Source: JBMOOG01 sp049324535
Lineage (GTDB): Bacteria > Pseudomonadota > Alphaproteobacteria > Rhodobacterales > Rhodobacteraceae
Length of the DNA: 64,000 nt
NCBI GenBank assembly: GCA_049324535.1
Contig: JBMOOG010000009.1
Coordinates: 1 to 64,000 of the forward strand
Reading direction: 5' to 3'
The position numbers and the translations under genes are program-made. The number at the start of each line of letters is the position of its first letter. Within the stretch, counting starts at the first letter, position 1. The notes below the pieces were generated by a model, which saw only the letters and a list, made by a program, of their open reading frames with translations, did not search any database and had not been told where the DNA came from. Below are positions 52,301 through 62,900 of the stretch, piece after piece.

Positions 52301-53946
52301 CCTTCGAGGAGGTGGCCGAGAAGATCCGCAGCTACCGCGTGGCGCGCGCCGAGGCCGGCCACGAGGGGCCGGGCCATGTCGTGCTGATGCTGCACACCTT
52401 CATCGGCGACAGCGACGAGCAGGTCCGCGAGATCGCGCGCGGGCCGATGAAGTCCTATCTGAAGAGCGCCGTCGATCTGGTGCGGCGCGCCGCCTGGACC
52501 TTCCCCACCATCGTCGAGCGCGCCGGCCGCGCCGGCATGACGCCCCAGGAGATGTTCGAGAAGGAGGAGCTGTCCGCCTCGGATCTCGACCAGCTTCTCG
52601 ACCACGCCTTCGAGCGCTACTACCGCACCTCCGGCCTGTTCGGCACGCCGGAGTCGGCGCGCGAGATCGTGCGCAAGGTGGCCGAGATCGGCGTGGACGA
52701 GGTCGGCTGCCTGATCGACTTCGGGATCGACACCGATCTGGTTCTGGCCAACCTGCCGAACATCAAGGCGCTGATGGACGGTCTTGCCGGCGAGACGGGT
52801 GTGGGCCGCAAGGCCTCGGTCGCCGAAGAGATCGCGGTGCACGGGATCACGCACCTGCAATGCACGCCGTCGATGGCCTCGTGGCTTGCGGCCGATGTGG
52901 CCGGGCGCCGCGCGCTCGGCCGGCTCGATCTCCTGGCGGTGGGCGGAGAGGCGCTGCCGCCGGATCTCGCCCGGGCGCTGCGCGGGGCGATGACCGGCAC
53001 GCTTCTGAACATGTACGGGCCGACCGAGACGACGGTCTGGTCGTCGGTTGCGAGTCTCGACACGGTGGACGACCGCATCCCGCTTGGCCCGCCGATCGCG
53101 GGCACGGTGATGAGCGTGCGTTCGCCCTCCGGCCGGCCGCTGCCCGACCTCGTCGAGGGCGAGCTGTGGATCGGCGGGGCCGGCGTCGCGCGCGGCTACT
53201 GGCGGCGACCCGACCTGACCGCCGAACGCTTCGTCGAGACGCCCGAAGGCCGGTTCTACCGCACCGGCGACCTCGTGCGCCGCCGGCCGGACGGCCGCTT
53301 CGATTTCCTCGGCCGCATGGACGGGCAGGTCAAGATCCGCGGCCACCGGATCGAGACCGGCGAGATCGAGGCCGCGCTGGCGGCCGATCCCACGGTGCGC
53401 GAGGCCGCGGTGCGGGCGATCGAATACGGGCCGGGCGACCTGCGGCTTGTCGCCTATGTCACGCCCGGCTCCGGCCGCCCGTCGCCCGAGGCGCTTCTGG
53501 CCCGTCTGGCCGGACAGCTGCCCGACTTCATGCTGCCGGCGCTGGTCGTCGTGCTGGACCGGATGCCGCTCACGCCCAACGGCAAGGTGGACCGCAAGGC
53601 CCTGCCGATGCCGACCTGGACGGTGACGCGCGGTGCGATGGCCGAGGCCGAGACCGATCTGGAATCGGCCATCGCCGCGATCTGGCGCGACGCGCTGGGG
53701 CTCGACGAGGTGTCGGTGACCGAGAACTTCTTCGACCTCGGCGGTCATTCGCTGCTGGTGGTTCAGGTCCAGCGCCGCATGAAGCAGGACCTCGACCGCG
53801 AGGTGGCGATCACCGATCTCTTCCGCTTTCCGACGATCCGCGCTATCGCGAACCACCTTGCGGGCAATGCCGGCGAGTCGCCCAGGGCGGCCGACCGGGG
53901 GGCTGCGCGGGCGGCGGCCCGTCTCGCGCGGCTCGGCCGACGCTGA
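49396..53946 (+). CDS. NRPS loading protein: formyltransferase-X-A(interrupted by luciferase-like monooxygenase)-PCP
   Basis: A 1,516-residue protein. Residues 35-325 resemble a formyltransferase (NFHDGPLPARSGLN near 121, AVDAGRIL). Residues 330-550 are a condensation-like remnant without HHxxxDG. The adenylation domain starts near 555 with A3 YTSGSTGQPKG (696) and A4 SFDISVLEIL (742). It is then split by about 365 residues (770-1133) of a luciferase-like flavin monooxygenase (FADENGFAAVWMPERHFH, SVVPLHHPVRVAEDW, AAGWQPNDF, EEVGCLIDFG-type end). It resumes with A5 MYGPTETTVW (1206), KIRGHRIETGEIE and NGKVDRKAL (1393). PCP GGHSL is near 1444. The frame is unbroken. The code by hand is D-I-L-?-A-G-M-V-W-K, glycine-like. 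No TE, so the chain should pass to the next protein, 36 bp downstream. GTG 49396 has GAGGGA upstream; ATG 49498 is the alternative start. Confidence 0.88.
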   Translation: MDLTHPQRVTSGPRAAPARSPDAIAIGPLQIVSIMTSSALFVGDGTLLIRCAEVFREAGGDIAGVLSADPQIRAWAGSEGIACLGSPAAPDGAVPEADYLFSVANLSVLPADLLARARRMAVNFHDGPLPARSGLNVPTWALIEGARTHGVTWHEMTAAVDAGRILATRSFEIGPADTSFTLNARCYEAGIDSFREVVAGLLSGTLAPVPQVGPRVWYPRARRPDTLGTLDFARPSADLCRLVRGLNFGTARNPLALAKIWTGTALLTVARLEITRTGAGRPGAILDLDDASVTVGTADGAVRLSGIARLDGETIAPADAGLARGQVLPGPGPADAEAARAIGAAEPAWESDLLRIAPALPPYPRDHFAPAAAVDLAVPVTEGDRLAAAWLSWVAGLTGAPAIGIAVLRPAARPWLSPRLPLVPAESAGATPESATAAFTAARRMAEARAPMAADLVRRLVDPAARDRAAQALRVVFADCAADTAEADLVLSAEPPRIAVGPGVFDAATLDAIARDFAAHAAVFAARPGAPIATLPLGAATAADRGAAVATPDVTVHAAIARVAAERPEDVALEAGDQRLTHADRDRRVARLAGALAARGAGPGTIVGLCVERSADLVVAMLAILRTGAAYLPLDPGYPPERIAYMLADSGAPLVVASRSAAARLGLDPAATVAPDASGPELNAMRGGPEDLAYLIYTSGSTGQPKGVMIAHRNVAAFFAGMDGAVPLAPGARLLAVTSVSFDISVLEILWAMARGATVVLQTEAAAQSGRPDFSLFYFASEASGTGHHAYRLLLEGARFADENGFAAVWMPERHFHAFGGLYPNPAITAAAVAGITRNIKLRAGSSVVPLHHPVRVAEDWALVDNLSNGRAGIAIAAGWQPNDFLLRPETWAERKQVMLDSVETLRALWRGETLAFPGHDGQPVEVEIHPRPMQASLPLWLTAAGNPETFVAAGRLGCGVLTHLLGQTFEEVAEKIRSYRVARAEAGHEGPGHVVLMLHTFIGDSDEQVREIARGPMKSYLKSAVDLVRRAAWTFPTIVERAGRAGMTPQEMFEKEELSASDLDQLLDHAFERYYRTSGLFGTPESAREIVRKVAEIGVDEVGCLIDFGIDTDLVLANLPNIKALMDGLAGETGVGRKASVAEEIAVHGITHLQCTPSMASWLAADVAGRRALGRLDLLAVGGEALPPDLARALRGAMTGTLLNMYGPTETTVWSSVASLDTVDDRIPLGPPIAGTVMSVRSPSGRPLPDLVEGELWIGGAGVARGYWRRPDLTAERFVETPEGRFYRTGDLVRRRPDGRFDFLGRMDGQVKIRGHRIETGEIEAALAADPTVREAAVRAIEYGPGDLRLVAYVTPGSGRPSPEALLARLAGQLPDFMLPALVVVLDRMPLTPNGKVDRKALPMPTWTVTRGAMAEAETDLESAIAAIWRDALGLDEVSVTENFFDLGGHSLLVVQVQRRMKQDLDREVAITDLFRFPTIRAIANHLAGNAGESPRAADRGAARAAARLARLGRR

Positions 53947-53982
53947 TGCGCGCCACCGGGAGACATCGAGGCACGGCGTGAG

Positions 53983-56900
53983 ATGACCGAGACCGCATCC
54001 AGCAGCCGCATCGCGATCATCGGGCGTGCGGGCCGCTTCCCGGCGGCGTCGAGCGTCGCCGAGTTCTGGCGGCTTCTGGCCGAGGGCCGGTCGGCTGCGC
54101 GCCGGCTGTCCGAGGCCGAGCTCATGGCCGCCGGGGTAAGCCGGCGCGCGCTGGCCGATCCGGCCTATGTGCGGGTCGCCAACATCCTGCCCGACATGGA
54201 ATGCTTCGATGCGGGCTTCTTCGGGTTCTCGCCGCGCGAGGCGGCGATCCTCGACCCGCAGCACCGGCATTTCCTGGAATGCGGCTGGGAGGCGCTGGAA
54301 GACGCGGGCCACATGCCCGAGACCTTCGACGGCCGGATCGGGGTCTTCGCTGGATCGGGGATGCAGGCGTATCTGCCCTTCAACCTGCTGTCGAACCCGC
54401 AGCTGGTCGAGGAGATCGGGCTTTTCCTCCTGCGCCACACCGGCAACGACAAGGATTTCCTGACCACCCGGCTGTCGTATCTTCTGAACCTGACCGGGCC
54501 TTCGGTCGCGGTGCAGACCGCCTGTTCGACCTCGCTCGTCGCGGTGCATCTGGCGATGTCGTCGCTTCTCAACATGGAATGCGACATGGCGATCGCCGGC
54601 GGCGTGACGATCGAGCTGCCGCACGGCCAGGGCTACCGCTACGCCGAGGGCGAGATCCTGTCGCCGGACGGCCTGTGCCGCGCCTTCGACGACGACAGCA
54701 AGGGCACCGTCTTCGGATCGGGCGCGGCGCTGGTGGTCCTGCGCCGCTACGAGGATGCGCTGGCCGACGGCGACGACATCAAGGCGGTGATCCTCGCCAG
54801 CGCGGTCAACAACGACGGATCCGGCAAGGCCAGCTATCTGGCGCCGTCCGTCGACGGCCAGGCCGAGGCGGCGGCCGAGGCGCTGGCGCTGTCGGGCCTT
54901 GCCCCGGGCGAGGTGAGCTACATCGAGACCCACGGCACCGGGACGCCGATCGGCGACCCGATCGAGCTGTCGGCCCTGAACCAGGTCTATGGCGCGGCCC
55001 CCGCGGGCAGCATCGGCGTGGGCTCGGTCAAGACCAACATCGGCCATCTCGACACCGCCGCGGGCACCGCGAGCCTCATCAAGGTGGTCGAGGCCCTGCG
55101 GCATCGCCGGCTGCCGGCCAGCCTCAACTTCCGCCGGCCGAACAGCCGGTTCGACTTCGCGTCGAGCCCGTTCCGCGTGGTGGCCGAGGGCCGCGACTGG
55201 CCGTCGGCCGGGCCGCGGCGGGCGGCGGTCAACTCGCTGGGCGTGGGCGGCACCAACGCCCACCTGATCCTCGAGGAGGCCCCCGCCCGCCCGGCGGCCG
55301 CCGCGCGGCCGGGCTGGCGGCTCTTTCCCTTCTCGGCCCGCACGCCCGCCGCCGCCGAACGCCTTCGCGACCGGTTCGCCACCGGTCTCGACCCGGCGCT
55401 CGATCCGGCCGACGTCGCCTTCACGCTGCGCAACGGCCGGCGCGCCTTCCCCGAGCGCTTCGCGGTGGCGGCCCGCGATCTCGACGGGTTGCGGGAAGCG
55501 CTCGCCGCCAAGGCGTCGCCCTTCCGCCGCCACGGGCGGGCCGCCGAGACGCCGCCGCGCATCCTTTTCGTCTATCCGGGTGGCGGCGCCCAGTATCCGG
55601 GCGCGGGCGCGGGCCTTCTGGCGGCGTCCCCGGTCTTTGCCGCTGCGGTGGCCGAGTGCTTTGCCCTGCTGCCGCCCGAGGCGCCGCCGGACCTGCACGC
55701 GACGATGTTCGGCGCCGACCTTTCGGACGCGGCGGCGCGGTTGCGCATGGGGCGGTCGGCCTATGCGATCCCGGCGCTCTTCATCCTCGAATACGCCTAC
55801 ACCCGGCTCTGGGAGAGCTGGGGCATCCGGCCGGACGCGATCCTTGCCCACAGCGTCGGCGAATACGCGGGCGCGGTGGCTTCGGGTGCGCTGGGGCTGG
55901 CCGAGGCGCTGCGCATCGTCACCCTGCGCGGCCGGGTGATGGACGAGGCGCCCTCGGGCGCGATGACCACGGTTCCGGCCCCGGCCGAGACGGTGCGCGG
56001 CCTGATCGGCGCCGATCTCGACATCGCGGCCATCAACAGCAGCCAGGCCACGGTCGTGTCGGGCACCAGCGCGGCGATCGAGGCTCTGGAAAGCCGGCTC
56101 GCCGGCACCCCGCAGGAGGCCCGCCGCATCCACATCGAGGTGGCGGCGCATTCCCGGCTGCTCGACGGCCAGCTCGACCGGTTCCGCGCCGGGCTCGAGG
56201 GCATCCGCTTCGGCCGCGGCTCGGTGCCGATGGTGTCCTCGACCCGGGGCGGTTGGGGCCGGGACGACGATTTCGTCAGCGCCGACTACTGGGTGCGCCA
56301 CCTGCGCCAGACCGTGCGCTTCACCGAGGCGATCGCGGCCGCGCTCGACCGACCCGACACCGTGGTGATCGAGGTCGGGCCGGGACAGACGACCGGACCG
56401 CTGGTCGCCGCGGCCGAGGTTGCGCATCCCGCGCGGGCGGTCCTCGCCTCGGCGCCGCGGCCGCGCGACGGCGACGACGAGATGGGGGTGGCGCTGGCCG
56501 CGCTGGGCGGGCTCTGGGCGCAGGGCGTGGCGCTCGACCCCGAGCGGCTTCCCGGGGCGGGCGAGGGGCGGCGGGTGTCGCTGCCGACCTATCCGTTCGA
56601 GAAGGAACGGCACTGGATCGAACCGGGGCAGGGCCGGGCCGACGCCGCGCCGGAAGAGCCGCCGCCGATCGCGCGCATCGCCGATCCCTCGGGCTGGACC
56701 GAGGTTCTGGACTGGCAGGAGGCGCCGCGGAGCGGCGCGGTGCCGTCGCGCGCCGGATCCTGGCTGGTGCTGGCCGGGGAGGACGCGCTGTCGCGCGCCG
56801 TGCTCGATGACCTGAGGGCGGCGGGTGCGACGGTCACGGTGCTGCGGGCCGGTGCGGCCTTTGCCGCGACCGCCGACGGTTTCGCGCTGCGGCCGGATTG

Positions 56901-59900
56901 CCCCGACGACTGGGACGCGCTGGCCGCGGCCTTGCCCGAGGCGCCGGGGCGGATGCTGTCGCTCTGGGGTGCGGATCCGGATCGGGCCGGAGCGGCCTTT
57001 GCGGGCGCCTACATGCTGGCGCGCTGGCTTCAGGCCGCCGATCCCGGACCGGGCGCCCGGCTGACGCTGGCCGCGGCGGGGTCGGCCTCGCTTGCCGGCG
57101 AGCCGGCCGTCGCGCCGGAGCTTGCGGCGCTTCTGGGCATCGTGCGGGTCGCCCCGCGGGAAATTGCGGGCCTGACCGCGGCCCTCGTCGATGTCGCCCA
57201 GGGGGCCGGGCCCGAGGCGGCCGCCGCGCTTCTGGACGAGGCCGCCGGCGCGGACGCGGACGACCACATCGCGCTGCGCGGGGCTCGCCGCTACGCCCGC
57301 CGCCGCCGGTCCGAGCCGGCGCGGGCGCCTGCGGGCCTGCCCGCGCGCCTGCGGCAGGGCGGGGCCTATCTCGTGACCGGCGGGACCGGCGGCATCGGGC
57401 GGCTGATGGCGCTGTGGCTCGCGCAGGCGGCGGCCGCGCGGATCGTGCTGGTGTCGCGGCGCGCCGCCGAGGATGCGGCGCTGCGTCGCGCGATCGAAGC
57501 GGCGGGCGGCGAGGTCCGCTTTGCATCGGTCGATGTGACCGATGCGGCGGCCCTGGCCGCGGCCGTGGCCGAGGCCGAGGCGGCGTTCGGCCCCCTGAAC
57601 GGCATCATCCACGCGGCCGGCGTCCTCGACGATGCGCCGCTCGCGGCGCAGCCTTTGGACCGCGCGCTGGCGGTCATGGCGCCGAAGGTGACGGGCGCGC
57701 TCACGCTCGACCGTCTCCTGCCGCCCGGCCGGCTCGATCTCTTTGCAGTGATCTCGTCGAGTTCGGTCGTGCTGGGCGGGGCCGGCCAGACCGCCTATGT
57801 CGCGGCCAACGCCGCGCTCGAGGCCATCGCCGAGGCCCGGCCCGACGGCCTGTCGATCGCCTGGGGTACCTGGCGCGACACCGGCATGGCGGCCCGGGCC
57901 TACGGGGCGGGCGAGACGGTGCAGGGGGGCGACCCGTTGCTCGGCCGGCGCAGCGATCAGCCGGGCGGGGGCGCGCGCTTTTCGCTGACCATCGACCCCG
58001 AGACCGACTGGCGCGTGGCCGAGCATGTGGTGGGCGGGCGGCCGGTTCTGCCCGGCACGGCCTATATCGAGCTGGCCGAGGCCGCAGCCCGCGCGGTTCT
58101 GGCCGGGCGGCCCTTCGAACTGGCCGAGATTTCCTTCGAGATGCCGATGACCTTCGAGGTCCTGCCGCGTCCGGTCGGCATCCGGGTCGAACCCGACGGG
58201 GCGGACTTTGCCGTCACCATCGAAAGCAGCGCCCGCCCCGGTGACGAGCCCCTTGAGCACATGCGCCTGCGGCTGCGGCCGGTGGCGGCGCCCGATCCCG
58301 CGCTGCCGTCGTCGCTTGCGGCCATGCCGGCGCTGGCGCCGGTCGCGCCGGAGGCGCACCGCTACCGGCCCGCCGGGATCGACTTCGGCCCGCGCTGGCC
58401 CCGGCCATCGGCGCTGGCGCTGGGCGAGGGAAGGGCGAGCGGCCGGTTCGTGCTTGCGCCGCAGTTCCACGGGGATCTGTCGGTGCACGGGCTGCATCCG
58501 GCGCTTCTGGACATGGCGGCGACGGTCGGGATCGCGGCGCAGCCGCCCGTCGAGGGTCGGGTGAGCGTGCCCCTCTCGGTGGCGCGGCTGAGGGTGTTCG
58601 GCCCGCTGCCGGCCGCCGTCGAGGCCCGCGCCGTGCGGGTCGCGGGCGAGCCGGGTCGCTTTGCCGAGTTCGACGTGGCGCTCTTCGACGATGCGGGCCG
58701 GCCGCTGGCCGTTCTGGAGGGCTTTGCCCTGCGCGAGGTCGAGGCCGGGGCGCTGGCCGGGGGCGTCGCGCCGACCGGCCTGCTGGTGACCCTGCTCGCG
58801 ACCGGAATCCGGGCGTCCGAGGCGCCGGGCCTCTTTGCCCGGGTCTTCGATCACGCCGGCCGGTCGCTGGTGGTGTCGCCGGTGCCGCTCGACCTTGTGC
58901 GCCTGCGCATGGCCGAGGTCGCGACCGCGGCCCGGCGACGGCCGGACCGGACCGATGCCCCGCCCATCGCCGATCCGCTGACCGCCGCCGTCGCCGCCGT
59001 CTGGAGCGAGATCCTCGGCGTGTCGGGCATCGGTCCCGAGGACGATTTCTTTGCCCTTGGCGGCCATTCGCTGAACGCGGTGCGCATGTTCGCCCGGCTG
59101 CGCAAGGACCATGGCGTCACGCTGCCCTTGGCTGCGCTTTTCGAGCGGCCGCGGCTGGCCGATCTGGTGGCGCTGCTGCGCGAGCGCATGCCCGCCGCAG
59201 CCGCCCCCGCGGCGGCCACGGAGGTGCCGGCCGGGGCGCCGGCTTCACCGGCACCGGCCGTGCCCGCGCCGGCTGCGGTCGCCCCGGCGGTGGTCGCACC
59301 GGCGGTGGCCGCCGCCCCGCGCGAGGACCGGCGGATCGGGATGACCGAAGGCCAGCGCGAGATCGCGGCGGCGATCCTTGTCGAGCCGGCGGCCTCGCTC
59401 GCCTACAACCTGTCGTTCAGCCTGCATCTCGAAGGCACGCTCGATCCCGCGGCGCTGCGCCGCGCGCTGGAGGGTCTCGTGCAGCGCCACGAGGGCCTGC
59501 GCGCCACCTTCGATCTTGCGGGCTCGGCGGTGACGCTGCGCGCGCAGGTTCCGGTCACGCTCGAGGAGCTGGACCTCTCGGAGGTCGCGGACGGCGACCG
59601 CCCGGCGCGGCGCGACGCGTTCCATGCCGACCGTGCGGCGGCCCCCTTCGACCTCGCCCGCGGCCCGGTGTTCCGTGCGGCCCTGCTGCGGCTGGGCCCG
59701 AACCGCTGGGAGCTGATGCTCTTCGTCCACCACATCGCCTGCGACGGCTGGTCGATGGGTGTGCTGATCCGCGATCTGGCCGCGCTCTACTCCGCGGCGC
59801 TGGACGGCCGCGTGCCCGACCTTCCGCCGGCGCCGGGGCTGGGCGACCTGGTCGAGGCCGAGGCGCGCTGGGCCGAGGGTCCGGACGCGACGCGGCACCG

Positions 59901-62900
59901 CGAGTTCTGGCTCGCGGCCTACGCGGGTCCGCTGCCGGCGATGGATCTTCCGACCGACCGGCCGCATCCGCCGACGCGCGCAACCGCCGCGGCGCGGATC
60001 GAGACGCGGCTCGACCCGGAACTCGAGGCGGCGCTGAGGGCGCGCGCGCAGGCGGCCGGGACCAGCCCGCGCGAGCTGATCTTCGCGGCGTTCCGCTACT
60101 ACCTGTCGCGGATGATCGGCAGCGACGACGTGGTGGTGGCGCTGCCGGCCGCGGGGCAGGTGCTGCACGGGCTCGACTCGGCCGTCGCCCATGGCATCAA
60201 CCTGCTGCCGATCCGCGGGCGGATCGACCCCGAGACGACGCTGGGCGAGCTTCTGTCCGGGGCGCGCCGCGACCTGCTGGGCGCGGTCGATCATCAGGGC
60301 TACACCTACGGGCGGTTGATGCGCGACCGGCACATCAAGCGCGACCCGTCGCGGCTCGCGCTCGTGCCGGTGGTCGTGAACTTCGACTATCTCGCCACCC
60401 TGGGCGATCCCGGCCTTGCGGGCCTGACCACCCGGATCGCGGTCAACCCGACCGGGCACGAGCATTTCGAGATCTTCTTCAACATCTTCGATGCGCCGGG
60501 CCGGATCGAGCTTGCCTGGAACTACGCCACCGATCTCTTCGACCGCGACACCATCGACCAGCACGCGCGGAATTTCCGCGCCTTCCTGGCCGCGATCGGC
60601 CGCTCGGCGCCGGACCCGGCGACGCCGGTGGCCGCGCTTCTGGCCACCGATGGCGCGGTCCCGGCCAGCGGGTCCTTTGCGGACCCCGGCGCGGCCGGTC
60701 CGCAGACGATCACCGAGGTCTTTGCCGCCGTTGCGGCGGCCATGCCCGGCCGCACCGCGCTGCGCCACGGGTCGGCGGCGATGGACTACGCCACGCTCGA
60801 CGCACTGTCGGACGCGCTGGCCGCGCGGCTGGCCGATGAGGGCGTCCGGCCGGGCGATCTGGTGGGGATCACCTCGCAGCGGTCGCTGTCGCTGATCGTG
60901 GCGGTGCTTGGCGTGCTGAAGGCGGGCGCGGGCTACGTGCCCTTCGACCTCACGCTTCCGGTCGAGCGGCTGCGCTTCATGGCCGGGGACACCGGGGTGC
61001 GGGTGCTTCTGGGCCGGAGCGAGGCCCTGGCGGATGTGGTACCGCGGCAGATCGCGCAGGACGCCTTTCCGCCGGCGGGCGCGGCCGCGCCGGCGGCTGC
61101 GGTGACCGGCGAGTCGATCGCCTATGTGATGTTCACATCGGGCACGACCGGCGTGCCCAAGGGCGTGGTCCTGCCGCACCGGTCGGTCATCCGGATGCTG
61201 CGCGACACCGACTGGCTGCGGCTTGGCCCCGACACGGTGACGCTGCATTCCTCGGCCTTCGCCTTCGACACCTCGATCATCGACATCTTCGGGGCGCTCC
61301 TGCACGGCGGCACGGTGGTGATCCCGCCCGACGGGACGCTCAGCATCGCCCAGCTGTCGGACGCGATCGAAAGCCATGGCGTGAACACGCTCTGGCTGAC
61401 CACGGGCCTCTTCCAGGCGGTGGCCGACCTGCGGCCGGGCGCCTTCGCCAAGGTCGATCAGGTGATCGTCGGCGGCGATGTCGTGTCGCCGGTGCATGTC
61501 GAAAGGGTGCTTGCGGTCTGTCCCGGGCTGACGGTCATCAACGGCTACGGCCCGACCGAAAGCAACGTGACCACCGCGCACAGGGTGTCGCCCGCCGATC
61601 TCGGGACCGGGCAGCCGCTGCCCATCGGGCGGGCCGTTCCGGGGACGCAGGTGTTCATCGTCGATGGTGCGCTCCGGCCGGTGCCGCCGGGGATCATGGG
61701 CGAGCTGGCCATCGCCGGGCGCGGGCTGGCGCTCGGCTACTGGAACCGCGCCGACCTGACCGACCAGAAGTTCGTGCCGGCGCCCTGGAACCCGGACCTG
61801 CGGATCTACCGGTCGGGCGATCTGGCCTCGGCGCGCAGGGACGGCCGGCTGCGCTTCTTCGGCCGGGCCGACACCCAGGTGAAGGTGCGCGGCTTCCGCG
61901 TCGAGCTGACCGAGATCGAGGCCGCTCTGGAAGGCCATCCGGGCGTCCGGCAGGCGGTTGTGGTCGCCGCCGTGCCCGAGGGGCAGGCCGACAAGGTGCT
62001 GGTGGCCTATGTCGTGGCCGAGGGCGCGGCCCCGGACCCGTCCGACCTGGCCGAGCATCTGGCCGCGCGCCTGCCCGACTTCGCGCGCCCCGCCTTCTAC
62101 GTGCCGATGCCGGCGCTTCCGCTCAACGCCAACGGCAAGGTCGACCGCCGGGCGCTTCCGGCGGTGACGCCGGCGGACCTCGCCGCCCGGGCCGCGGCCG
62201 ACGGCCCGCCCGAGGGGCCGACCGAATCGCGCCTGGCCGCGATCTGGTCGGATGTTCTGGGCGTGCCCGAGATCGGCGCCGGCGCGAATTTCTTCGAACT
62301 CGGCGGACATTCGCTGCTGGCCGTGCGGCTCTTCGACCGTATCCGTCGCGATTTCGGGCAGGATCTGCCACTATCGACGCTGTTCCGCCACCAGACCCTG
62401 CGGGAGTTGGCCGCCTTGCTTGACCGCCGTTCCATCGACGCTCCGACCGAGGACGACCCGGACGGGCCCTGGGACACCAGCACGGTGATCGATCCGGGGC
62501 CGGGCACCGGTGCGCGCCCGCTCTTCATCGTCGGCGGTGTCGGCGGGAATGTGAACAACCTCTTCGAACTCGGCGCGCTGATCGGGCGCAGCCGGCCGAT
62601 GATCGGCTTCCAGACCCGCGGGGTTCAGGGCCACACGCCCCGCGCCTCGATCGAGGAGATGGCGGCCGAGAATATCGCCTACATGCGCCAGCATCAGCCC
62701 GTGGGGCCCTATCTGCTGGCCGGCTATTCGGGCGGTGCGCTGACCGCGCTTGAGATGGTGCGCCAGATCGAGGCCGCGGGCGAGCGGGTCGAGCGGCTCT
62801 TCGTCCTCGACACCTTCGCGCCGGGCTTCGGGCGCGACTTCCGGCCGACGGTGCGCCTGCCGCTCGGCCAGCGGCTGCGCCACGAGGTGGCGCTTCTGCG

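Noticed and set aside
51700..52795. Reading the luciferase-like segment as a separate gene or as a frameshift in the NRPS
   Set aside because: The frame is continuous, the two A-domain halves are complete on both sides, and A domains interrupted at this position are known.
49426..59112. A 3,228-codon open frame on the minus strand across the right-arm synthases
   Set aside because: Same reason: it is antisense to two genes with full motif sets, its composition is biased, and it crosses the gap between the real genes without a domain.
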